Assembly: GCF_009711265.1 (NCBI RefSeq)
Contig: NZ_WMII01000008.1
Span: 124,001 to 188,000, forward strand
Length of the DNA: 64,000 bases
Origin: Paracoccus shanxieyensis
GTDB taxonomy: Bacteria > Pseudomonadota > Alphaproteobacteria > Rhodobacterales > Rhodobacteraceae
Direction of reading: 5' to 3'
The notes beneath the pieces were generated by a model. The model searched no databases and was not told where the DNA came from. It worked only from the letters and a program-made list of their open reading frames with translations. Shown here one piece after another: positions 9,603 to 17,092 of this stretch. The stretch's first letter is position 1. The number at the start of each line of letters is the position of its first letter. The translations under genes were made by a program, and so were the position numbers.

Positions 9603-9736
9603 ATTCGACCTGTTAACCCCTGCGCCGCCTTGCGTCCAGCGGGCGCTGCCATCGGGCGGCGCGGCGTCTTGCGTATTTTTTTCCGACGATCCCCCTTGCG
9701 CCCCCCGTGCGGTTTGTCTAAACGCCCCTCCACGAT

Positions 9737-9811
9737 GCTGTGGTAGCTCAGTGGTAGAGCACACCCTTGGTAAGGGTGAGGTCGAGAGTTCAATCCTCTC
9801 TCACAGCACCA
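9737..9811 (+). tRNA. tRNA-Thr (GGT)
   Basis: A full 75-nt cloverleaf. Acceptor arm GCTGTGG pairs with TCACAGC (with one G-U). The D arm is TAGCTCAGTGGTAGAGCA. The anticodon stem ACCCT/AGGGT encloses loop TTGGTAA with anticodon GGT, the T arm contains GTTCAATC, and CCA is encoded. Confidence 0.96.
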
Positions 9812-9819
9812 TTTTTCAT

Positions 9820-10056
9820 TTATAGATCAATGGGGTAAGCGTTCGCCTTGATCCACGGCGCGACGGTGTTTGCAAAGGCTTGCGCAGACATACCGCGAAA
9901 TTCGGGAAAGATCCGTGCAAATCGCGTACACGGCTTCTTGGTCGGCTCGACTGGAATCACCAGCGCGCTTGTCTCATCCGCTTCGGACCTGAACAATCGG
10001 TGCGTTACGTCAAGCTCGCCCGGTGCCGAGCCCAGCCTTGCGGCCCACGGCGTCAC
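9820..10056 (-). CDS. Hypothetical 78-residue reading frame next to tRNA-Thr
   Basis: An open frame ending eight bases after the tRNA on the opposite strand. Its last 45 residues (TKKPCTRFARIFPEFRG, then APWIKANAYPIDL) look protein-like, but no family is recognised. Base composition is visibly less GC-rich than the neighbouring genes. It may be a small gene or the remnant of an element inserted at the tRNA; it may also be non-coding. Confidence 0.3.
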   Translation of the reverse strand: MTPWAARLGSAPGELDVTHRLFRSEADETSALVIPVEPTKKPCTRFARIFPEFRGMSAQAFANTVAPWIKANAYPIDL

Positions 10057-10461
10057 GTTACTGTAGCAGATAGCGGTTAGCGTGCAGGGGCGATGTCCCC
10101 CATCAGAAACAAGGCGCCCGGCGGCTCCCCCACTGCCGGGTGCATCCTGTTGCGCGAACAGTCCTCAGGCATGGCTGCGCCGAAACCTTTCTCCGACACC
10201 TGAGATGTTACGCCCAAGTGCCTGACGCAGAAGTCGGATACCCCGCTGATCGACCGCCGCCTCGGCAGGCACCCGGAATGCCCCGCCCCCAAAGACCCTG
10301 CCCGCAACCCGGCCAGACCCGGACCAATGCGCCCCCGTCTTCGCGATTCGCGGCAGCCGCAGCGTCGCCAGCCATTGATCCACGCCGCAGGCTTTGGCAT
10401 GAGGTCACTGTCATCCCGGCATCCGCTTCTGCACTGCCGGCAACCCGAAAGGATCACAGAC
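10057..10461. other. Intergenic stretch with no supported gene
   Basis: About 400 bases between the tRNA-adjacent frame and the RidA gene. Open frames exist on both strands but their translations are low-complexity, arginine/proline-rich shadows with no ribosome sites. The right end presumably holds the promoter of the RidA gene. Nothing else is recognised. Confidence 0.5.
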
Positions 10462-10809
10462 ATGTCCGAGATCAGCCGCATCGGCACAGGCCCCCGCATG
10501 AGCGAAGCCGTCATCCATAACGGCACCATCTATCTGGCGGGTCAGATCGCCGCCCCCGGCGCATCGGTCACCGAACAGACGCAAGGCGCCTTGGCCGAGG
10601 TGGACCGCCTGCTGGCCGAATGCGGTTCGGACAAGACCCGCATCCTGTCGGTGCAGATCTGGCTGGCCGATATGTCGACCTTCGCCGAAATGAACGCGGT
10701 CTGGGATCAATGGGTGCCGCAGGGCCATACCCCTGCCCGCGCGACCGGCGAATCGAAACTGGCAACGCCCGATTATAAGGTCGAAATCATCGTGGTGGCT
10801 GCGGCGTAA
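10462..10809 (+). CDS. RidA family protein (YjgF/YER057c/UK114)
   Basis: A 115-residue protein of the Rid family. Archetypal RidA hydrolyses reactive enamine/imine intermediates such as 2-aminoacrylate. The key arginine of the active form is present in TPARATGES, and the glutamate in KVEIIVVAA corresponds to the conserved Glu near the C-terminus. It is shorter than E. coli RidA (128) and closer to subgroup Rid proteins. The start at 10462 has GAAAGGA upstream. The last 23 bases overlap the lpxB 3' end on the other strand. Confidence 0.9.
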   Translation: MSEISRIGTGPRMSEAVIHNGTIYLAGQIAAPGASVTEQTQGALAEVDRLLAECGSDKTRILSVQIWLADMSTFAEMNAVWDQWVPQGHTPARATGESKLATPDYKVEIIVVAAA

Positions 10810-11947
10810 TCGCCCCCAGAACCGAGCGCGCGGCGCGCAGGCCCGGAGCCTCGCCGCCGCGGCCAAGACGCACCATCGTCAGGTCCATCGCATCATGCTG
10901 GGCCTGACGCGCCGCCGGATCCTCGATCAGATGCAGCAGCGCCTGCGCCATCGGCCCCGGCTGACATTTGCGCCCGATGAATTCGGGCACGCTGCGCGTT
11001 TCGCTGACCAGATTGACCAGCGTCACGGTATCGGTTTTCAGCAGCATCCCGATGATCATCCGGCTGAGCGGCGCGACATCATAGCCGATGACCATGGGCA
11101 CATCATTCGCCGCCAGATCCAGACTGACCGTGCCGGATGCCGCCAGGGCCAGATCGGCCGCAGCAAAGGCCGCGCGCCGGTCCTCGGCCGCCTCGACGAC
11201 GATCGGCGCCGAGGGCCAGCGTCTGGTCATGTCCCGCACAAGCTGCGCCACACCGCGCACCGTCGGGATGACCACGCGGATCTCCGGCACCCGGTCGCGA
11301 AGCTGCATCAACGCCTCGTCGAACCTTGGTCCAAGACGCGCCACCTCGCCCCGCCGCGATCCGGGCAGACACAGCACCAGCGGCGTATCGGCCGAGATGC
11401 CATGAGCCTCGCGAAACGCCGCAGCCTCGCCCACCCCCGCCACCGGCTGCGCCACGATGGGATGGCCGACGAAATCGCAACTCATCCCGGCGGCGCGCAT
11501 GTAATCCGGCTCGAAGGGCAGCAAGGCCAGAACGTGGTCGATGACCTGCGCCATCTTCTTCGCCCGTCCTGGACGCCATGCCCAGACCGAAGGCGCGACG
11601 TAATGCACCGTCTTGAGACCCGGCATCAACTCACGGACCTGACGCGCGACACGCAGACAGAAATCGGGACTGTCGATGGTGATCAGCACATCGGGCTGCG
11701 CCTCGGCCACAGCCAGCGCTGTCTGACGGATCCGGGCCTTGAGCTGGCGGTATTTGGGCAAGATCTCGACGATGCCCATGACCGACAGTTCCTCCATCGG
11801 AAACAGGCTCTCCAAGCCCTGCGCAGACATGGCCGGGCCGCCAACCCCCAGGAACACGGCCTCGCGGTCCAGCGACCTCAGCCCCTCCATCAACGGGCCG
11901 CCCAGATTGTCGCCCGAGGGTTCGCCTGCGATCAGGAAATATTTCAT
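10787..11947 (-). CDS. lpxB: Lipid-A-disaccharide synthase
   Basis: Joins UDP-2,3-diacylglucosamine and lipid X to form the lipid A disaccharide at the inner face of the inner membrane (GT19 family). The 386-residue length is typical. The N-terminal GEPSGD motif is at residues 8-13, then GVGGPAM, VHYVAPSVWAWRPGR and LPGSRRGEV. The gene follows lpxI, but an 85-base spacer with a perfect hairpin lies between them. Confidence 0.96.
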   Translation of the reverse strand: MKYFLIAGEPSGDNLGGPLMEGLRSLDREAVFLGVGGPAMSAQGLESLFPMEELSVMGIVEILPKYRQLKARIRQTALAVAEAQPDVLITIDSPDFCLRVARQVRELMPGLKTVHYVAPSVWAWRPGRAKKMAQVIDHVLALLPFEPDYMRAAGMSCDFVGHPIVAQPVAGVGEAAAFREAHGISADTPLVLCLPGSRRGEVARLGPRFDEALMQLRDRVPEIRVVIPTVRGVAQLVRDMTRRWPSAPIVVEAAEDRRAAFAAADLALAASGTVSLDLAANDVPMVIGYDVAPLSRMIIGMLLKTDTVTLVNLVSETRSVPEFIGRKCQPGPMAQALLHLIEDPAARQAQHDAMDLTMVRLGRGGEAPGLRAARSVLGAITPQPPR

Positions 11948-11976
11948 GGACCTGCTCCAGCGGCTGCGTCGGATTT

Positions 11977-12030
11977 GAGTATTTAAGGAACAGAGAAGAC
12001 GGATTGCGCTTCTCTGTTCCTTAAATACTC
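11977..12030. repeat. Perfect 22-bp inverted repeat between lpxI and lpxB
   Basis: Arms of 22 bp at 11977-11998 (GAGTATTTAAGG... ) and 12009-12030 (...CCTTAAATACTC) are exact reverse complements around a 10-base loop. There is no T-run after either arm, so it is not a standard intrinsic terminator. Similar sequences occur at 30874 and 39779. In the lpx transcript it would form a very stable hairpin just before lpxB. Confidence 0.9.
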
Positions 12031-12032
12031 AT

Positions 12033-12830
12033 CTACGACCTAGCCCACAGGAAAATCCCTGCGGTCTTGGCCATTTCTATCGCTGCCTCGCGTTGCAGCA
12101 AGATGACGCTGCCTGCCTGCCACACGATGCCGCCCAGACCGGCGGCGGCGACCTGACGCACGGTGTCGGGGCCGATGGTCGGCAAGTCGATGCGGCGGTC
12201 CTGATCGGGCTTCGGCGCCTTGTAGAGCAGGCCCTTGGGTCCGTTCGGATCGGGCTTCAGCCCGGCATGGGCTGCCGCGAATTCCAGCATGGCCTGCGTT
12301 CCGGGCAAGGCTTCGACGGCGAGGCAAAGGCCCTGGGCCACCACGGCGCCCTGCCCGATGTCCAGCGCGCCCAGTCCTTGCACGATCTGCGCGGCGCGCT
12401 CGGCATCCTTCATGTCACGCGGACCGGGTTGGCCGGCAAGGATGCCCTCGCCGGGGACAAGTTCGGGCAGGATCTGATCAACCGAGACGACCGAAAGATC
12501 CGCTTCCTCGAACACATCCAGCACGGCGCGCAGCGCCGCGTCGTCGCCCGATTGCATCCCCATCAGGATACGCGGCACGATTGCCATGGTGCGGCTGTCG
12601 AACAGTTCGGGGTCGATGCGCGGGCGACGGATCGCACCGGCAAAGACCACCTGCGTCACGCCCTGATCGGTCAGCTCGTCCAGAAACGGCACGAGGCGTT
12701 CCAGCCGGAACGGCTTGGCCTGAACCTGCGGATGCAGGTGATCCAGCGCATAGATCAGCGGATCGTCCAAAGCGGCGGCGATGGCGGGGGGCAGAAGCCC
12801 CTCGCCTGCGATCAGGGCGATGCGGGTCAT
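12033..12830 (-). CDS. lpxI: UDP-2,3-diacylglucosamine pyrophosphatase LpxI
   Basis: Hydrolyses UDP-2,3-diacylglucosamine to lipid X and UMP, the step before LpxB. LpxI replaces LpxH in most alphaproteobacteria. The 265-residue length fits. The N-terminal IALIAGEGLLPPAIA, the GMQSGDDAALRAVLDVFEE region and C-terminal KAPKPDQDRRIDLPTIGPDT match the family, which was formerly DUF1009. The start overlaps the lpxA stop by four bases. Confidence 0.94.
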   Translation of the reverse strand: MTRIALIAGEGLLPPAIAAALDDPLIYALDHLHPQVQAKPFRLERLVPFLDELTDQGVTQVVFAGAIRRPRIDPELFDSRTMAIVPRILMGMQSGDDAALRAVLDVFEEADLSVVSVDQILPELVPGEGILAGQPGPRDMKDAERAAQIVQGLGALDIGQGAVVAQGLCLAVEALPGTQAMLEFAAAHAGLKPDPNGPKGLLYKAPKPDQDRRIDLPTIGPDTVRQVAAAGLGGIVWQAGSVILLQREAAIEMAKTAGIFLWARS

Positions 12831-13600
12831 GACTGCGGCGCCAGAAAGCTGCGTTCCGAGGGGCCGAGGATAAACTCCAGGACCTCGCGCACCATGCCGG
12901 GATGTTCGGCTTGGGCCATGTCGCGTGCGGTTTCGCGGAAGCTGCCTTCAGCCAGCCTGTGCAGCATGTCGCGCAGCGCATGAATCTCGTCGCGCGATGC
13001 GCCGCGACGGCGCAGGCCCACGACGTTCAGCCCGTCCAGATGCCCGCGCGGGCCATGCACCATGCCGAAGGGGATCACATCCGCCGTCACCATGGTCAGC
13101 GCCCCGATCATCGCGCCACGGCCGATGCGCACGAATTGATGCACGCCCGCAAGACCGCCGATGGTCACATCATCCTCGATCACGCAATGCCCGGCAATGG
13201 CGGCGTGGTTCACGATGGTGACGCGGTTGCCGACCTGACAGTCATGCGCGACGTGGCTGCCCGCCAGAAACAGCCCGTCATCGCCGATGCGGGTGATGCC
13301 GCCGCCGCCTGCGGTGCCGGGGTTGATCGTCACATGTTCGCGGATGCGGTTGCGCGCGCCAATCACCAGCCTGGTCTTTTCGCCGCTGAACTTGCGGTCC
13401 TGCGGCGCCTCACCGACCGAGGCGAAGGGAAAGATCTGCGTCTCGTCGCCGATATCGGTATCGCCTGCCAGCACGACATGCGATTTCAGCACCACCCCCC
13501 GGCCCAGCCGGACCTCGGGGCCGATGACGCAGAACGGGCCGATCTCGCATCCTGCGCCGATCTGGGCGGCCGGATCGATGACGGCGGTCGGATGGATCAT
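12827..13600 (-). CDS. lpxA: Acyl-ACP--UDP-N-acetylglucosamine O-acyltransferase
   Basis: Adds the first 3-OH acyl chain to UDP-GlcNAc in lipid A synthesis. The 257-residue protein starts MIHPTAVIDPAAQIG and has the left-handed beta-helix hexapeptide repeats through residue about 190. The catalytic histidine region HDCQVG and the later GLAGVHQFVRIG are present. The start at 13600 (not the longer frame at 13621) matches the family. It is translationally coupled to lpxI. Confidence 0.96.
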   Translation of the reverse strand: MIHPTAVIDPAAQIGAGCEIGPFCVIGPEVRLGRGVVLKSHVVLAGDTDIGDETQIFPFASVGEAPQDRKFSGEKTRLVIGARNRIREHVTINPGTAGGGGITRIGDDGLFLAGSHVAHDCQVGNRVTIVNHAAIAGHCVIEDDVTIGGLAGVHQFVRIGRGAMIGALTMVTADVIPFGMVHGPRGHLDGLNVVGLRRRGASRDEIHALRDMLHRLAEGSFRETARDMAQAEHPGMVREVLEFILGPSERSFLAPQS

Positions 13601-13604
13601 GGGT

Positions 13605-14084
13605 TTACCCCTGGTCGCCACGGTTGAGCATGGCCATCACCTCGGCCTCGGCGGCGATTTCGCCGTTGACCATGGCGCGGCCCTCGAATTTCCACACCTT
13701 GCCGCCGCCGCGCAGCGTGGTCATGTGCAGTTCCAGCACATCGCCCGGCACGACCTTGCGGCGAAAGCGGCATTTGTCGATGGACATGAAATAGGTGCCC
13801 ATGCCCTTGCCCGCCAGATCAAGGCTGACGCCCACCAGCACCGCCGCCGATTGCGCCATGGCCTCGATGATCAGCACGCCCGGCATCACCGGTTCCTGCG
13901 GGAAATGCCCCTCGAAATGCGGCTCGTTCGAGGTGACGTTCTTGACGCCGACGCAGCTTTTCAGCGGCACGATGTCGCGCACCTTGTCCACCAGAAGGAA
14001 GGGATAGCGATGCGGCAGGATCGTCTTGATCGTGGCCAGATCGACTTCGGTCGGCGGAATATAGGTCGTCTCGTCGGCGGCCAT
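13605..14084 (-). CDS. fabZ: 3-hydroxyacyl-ACP dehydratase FabZ
   Basis: Dehydrates 3-hydroxyacyl-ACP in type II fatty acid synthesis. The 159-residue protein has [14 protein letters not shown], the active-site [19 protein letters not shown] with catalytic His and Glu, and [16 protein letters not shown] stands five bases before the ATG. The gene heads the block fabZ-lpxA-lpxI-lpxB, in which FabZ and LpxA compete for the 3-OH acyl-ACP pool. In many relatives bamA and lpxD precede it; here an unrelated operon ends 57 bases upstream. Confidence 0.96.
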   Translation of the reverse strand: MAADETTYIPPTEVDLATIKTILPHRYPFLLVDKVRDIVPLKSCVGVKNVTSNEPHFEGHFPQEPVMPGVLIIEAMAQSAAVLVGVSLDLAGKGMGTYFMSIDKCRFRRKVVPGDVLELHMTTLRGGGKVWKFEGRAMVNGEIAAEAEVMAMLNRGDQG

Positions 14085-14141
14085 GCGGTCCTCGGGATAA
14101 TGTTTTCATTTGCCTAGCAACGCGTCGCGGGCTTGGCAAGT

Positions 14142-16244
14142 TCACGCGCGGCGAAAGCGGCCCCGTCCCTCGGCCAGCCAGCCCGCCACGGCAAGCCCCG
14201 CGACCAGCAGCAGCCATGCCCAGCCCGGCAGAAGCGGCCTGTGCGTGATCCCGCTGGTCGAGGCCGCGTCGCGCGGCGTGATGGCGATCCAGTCGCCGCC
14301 GACGCCCTGCCCATGCGCCGGGCGGCCTTCGCGCACCGTGCGCAGGCTGGGGATGCCATCGGCAAGCTTCAGGACCGCGCCCTGCGTCGCTTGGGCCAAG
14401 GGGCCCAGCACATCGCCGGATGCCACGGTCTGTTCAAATTCGCGCGGCGCTGCGGGACCAAGGGCCAGCACCCGGTCGATATCGCCATCGCTCAGCCGGT
14501 ACAGCCCCGCGCCGGGCGCCGTCCAGCGCGCGGTGAAGCGCCCCGGCCCGGCCTCGGTCAGATCGACGGTCTCGGTTTCGCCATCCGGGCGCGTGATCCG
14601 CACCGGCGGCGCGTCTTCGGCCATGGTGCGGCGCGTGATCGTCACCGTCAGATCGCCCGAGACATCGGCGGTCAGCGCCTCTTCCTCAAGGTCGGGTTCC
14701 TTCATCGACCAATGCGCGATGCGGCGCAGCAGCTCAAGCTGAGGTCCGCCGCCCTCGAAGCCGCGCCCCCACAGCCAGACCTGATCCGAGGTCAGCATGG
14801 CCACCCGCCCCTCGCCCACGCGGTCAAGGATCAGCAGCGGTTCGTCATCGACTCCGGTCATCACCACCTGCGCGCGGGGCGAGGGCAGCACCTGCGACAT
14901 GCGCAGCCAGCGGCCCCAGTGGTCGTCGCTGCCCTCGACCGGCGCGCCGGTCAGGCCCGCGGTCACGGGGTGGCGCCGGCCTTCGTCGGTCAGTTCGGGC
15001 AGGAAGGGCTGGTTATAGATCCGCCCCGTCGGACGCGCGGGCATGATTGTGCCCAAGGGCGACAGGTTCAGGCTTTCGACGGTCGACATCTCGGGACCGG
15101 CCGAGACCAGCACCGCCCCGCCCTGTTCGACATAGCGGCGGATATTGTCGTAATATTGCGGCATCAGGATGCCACGCACCTTGTAGCGGTCGAAGATGAT
15201 CAGGTCGAAATCGCGGATCCGTTCCATGAACAGCTCCTGCGTCGGAAAGGCGATCAGCGACATCTCATTGACCGGGACCGCATCCATCTTGTCCGGTGGC
15301 CGCAGGATGGTGAAATGGATCAGGTCCACATTCGCATCCGATTTCAGCAGGTTGCGCCAGGTGCGTTCCCCGGCATGCGGCTCACCCGAGACCAGCAGCA
15401 CCCGCAGCCGGTCCCGCACGCCCTGGATCTGGATCGCGGCGGCATTGTTGCGGTCGGTCAGTTCCGGCACCGCAGATTGCGGCGCGTCAAAGCCGATCGA
15501 GACGACGTTCTGGCCCGCATGTTTCGGCACGACCGGCAGATCCAGCGTCACGCCGGGCGGCAGGTCCAGCACCCGCGCCTGTTCGCCGTCGATGCTGACC
15601 TGCAACCGCGCCGGAGCCTGGGCCACATCCGCCGGAACCGCGCCCTGATCCTCGATGCGCAGGCGGATGGTCACGGGCTTGTCGATCAGGCCGTAAGCCG
15701 GGGCTTCCTCGATCACCAGCCTGCGGTCCCAGTCGCTGTCCTGCCCGGTCAGCAGCACATGCACCGGCGCGGGCGCGGTCTTGGGCACTTGCGGCGCGTC
15801 ATGCGCCAGCCCGTCGGTCAGCGCGATGACGCCCGCCACGCGGTTCGCGGGTTCCGCCGCCAGCGCCTTGCCGATGGCCGTGCCAAGGCGCGAGCCGTCG
15901 GGATCGTCGCCCACGGTGATGCGCCGCACCTCGGTATCGGGCAGCGCGGTCAGTTGCCGGTTCAGATCGTCCAGCGCCGCATCGGTCTGGGCGCTGCGCC
16001 CTGGCAGGCTTTGGCTGGCGCTGCGGTCATCCAGCAGCAGCACGATGTCGGACAGCTTGTTGCGGATGCCGGTCTCCAGCGCGGGACCGGCCAGCGCGGC
16101 CGCCGCCGCCAGCCCGGCCAGACCGCGCAGGCCCCAGCCGCGCAGGCCCCGCCACAGCGACCACGCCGCCACCAGCGCCGCCAGCAGCGCCACCGCCGCG
16201 ACCACCGGCCATGGCAGCAGCGGATCGAAGCCGATGCCCGTCAT
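14142..16244 (-). CDS. Membrane-anchored VWA/glutamine-amidotransferase-like protein of the MoxR operon
   Basis: A 700-residue membrane protein, last of the five-gene MoxR operon. Two N-terminal hydrophobic segments (about residues 11-55) precede a VWA-like segment starting DIVLLLDDRSASQS. The middle holds a GATase1-like fold (RVLLVSGEPHAGERTWRN, FDLIIFDRY, VEQGGAVLVSAGPEMS). A C-terminal membrane helix (WAWLLLVAGLAVAGWLA) ends in a basic tail. It probably works with the BatA- and DUF4159-like proteins in a periplasm-facing complex assembled by the MoxR ATPase. Substrate unknown. The start overlaps the upstream stop (ATGA). Confidence 0.8.
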   Translation of the reverse strand: MTGIGFDPLLPWPVVAAVALLAALVAAWSLWRGLRGWGLRGLAGLAAAAALAGPALETGIRNKLSDIVLLLDDRSASQSLPGRSAQTDAALDDLNRQLTALPDTEVRRITVGDDPDGSRLGTAIGKALAAEPANRVAGVIALTDGLAHDAPQVPKTAPAPVHVLLTGQDSDWDRRLVIEEAPAYGLIDKPVTIRLRIEDQGAVPADVAQAPARLQVSIDGEQARVLDLPPGVTLDLPVVPKHAGQNVVSIGFDAPQSAVPELTDRNNAAAIQIQGVRDRLRVLLVSGEPHAGERTWRNLLKSDANVDLIHFTILRPPDKMDAVPVNEMSLIAFPTQELFMERIRDFDLIIFDRYKVRGILMPQYYDNIRRYVEQGGAVLVSAGPEMSTVESLNLSPLGTIMPARPTGRIYNQPFLPELTDEGRRHPVTAGLTGAPVEGSDDHWGRWLRMSQVLPSPRAQVVMTGVDDEPLLILDRVGEGRVAMLTSDQVWLWGRGFEGGGPQLELLRRIAHWSMKEPDLEEEALTADVSGDLTVTITRRTMAEDAPPVRITRPDGETETVDLTEAGPGRFTARWTAPGAGLYRLSDGDIDRVLALGPAAPREFEQTVASGDVLGPLAQATQGAVLKLADGIPSLRTVREGRPAHGQGVGGDWIAITPRDAASTSGITHRPLLPGWAWLLLVAGLAVAGWLAEGRGRFRRA

Positions 16245-17092
16245 CGCACCACCTCCTCGGACCGCAGCCGGTCCAGCAGCGCGGGCACATGGACCTGATC
16301 GGATTTATAGTTCCCGGTCAGCACATACATGATCAGGTTGACGCCAAAGCGGTTCGCCATCTCGCGCTGGCGGTCGCCCTCGAAGCCCACGCCCATGCTG
16401 TAAAGCGGCATGCCGTTATCGTCGATGGCCCAAGCCTCGGCCCATGAATTGCCGCCGATGATGACCGGAGACACCCCGTCGTTCAGATTGCGGAACGGCA
16501 CGCCGTCAGCGGCCTCGGCCCCGGCGGGGGGGGCTTCGGCCCAGACCTCGCGGCCCTGATAGCGGCCGGGGAAATCGTCCAGCAGGTAATAGCTGCGGGT
16601 CAGCACATGATCGGGCGGGATCGGGGCCAGCGGCGGAATGTCCAAAGGCGCGGCCAGCCGTTGCAGCGCCGCCGCGCCGTCCGGCCCGCCCAGCCCCGCG
16701 ATATCGCCGTCGCGCGTGTCAAACAGGATCACCCCACCCGAGCGCAGAAAATGGTTCAGCTTCACATAGGCCTGCGGCGTCGGCGCGGGCTGGCTGTCGG
16801 TCACCGGCCAGTACAGAAAGGTCAGCAGCGACAGGTCGTCATCGTCAAGCCGGATGCCGATGGGCGCGCCGGGCTCGACCGTGGTGCGTTCCGTCAACGT
16901 GCGCGACACGCCGCGCAGACCGGCTTCGGATGCGCGGTCGACCTCGGCATCGCCGGTCACGACATAGGCCAGCGCCACATCGTCGGCGGCCTCGATCAGC
17001 CGAGGATCGGGATCCTGCGCCTGCGCCGGGCCGCCGCCCAGCAGGGCCATCGCCAGCGCCGTGGCTGCGACAAGGATGAATGCGACCCTCAT
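16241..17092 (-). CDS. DUF4159 domain protein with its own signal peptide
   Basis: A 283-residue exported protein. Residues 1-26 (MRVAFILVAATALAMALLGG, ending AQA) are a clear Sec signal peptide. The rest is a DUF4159 domain with FLYWPVTD, HFLRSGGVILFDTRDGD, FPGRYQGREVWAE and a C-terminal GVNLIMYVLTGNYKSDQVH. In several related genomes this domain, as I recall, forms the C-terminus of the BatA-like protein; here it is separate, with an ATGA junction. Confidence 0.82.
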   Translation of the reverse strand: MRVAFILVAATALAMALLGGGPAQAQDPDPRLIEAADDVALAYVVTGDAEVDRASEAGLRGVSRTLTERTTVEPGAPIGIRLDDDDLSLLTFLYWPVTDSQPAPTPQAYVKLNHFLRSGGVILFDTRDGDIAGLGGPDGAAALQRLAAPLDIPPLAPIPPDHVLTRSYYLLDDFPGRYQGREVWAEAPPAGAEAADGVPFRNLNDGVSPVIIGGNSWAEAWAIDDNGMPLYSMGVGFEGDRQREMANRFGVNLIMYVLTGNYKSDQVHVPALLDRLRSEEVVR

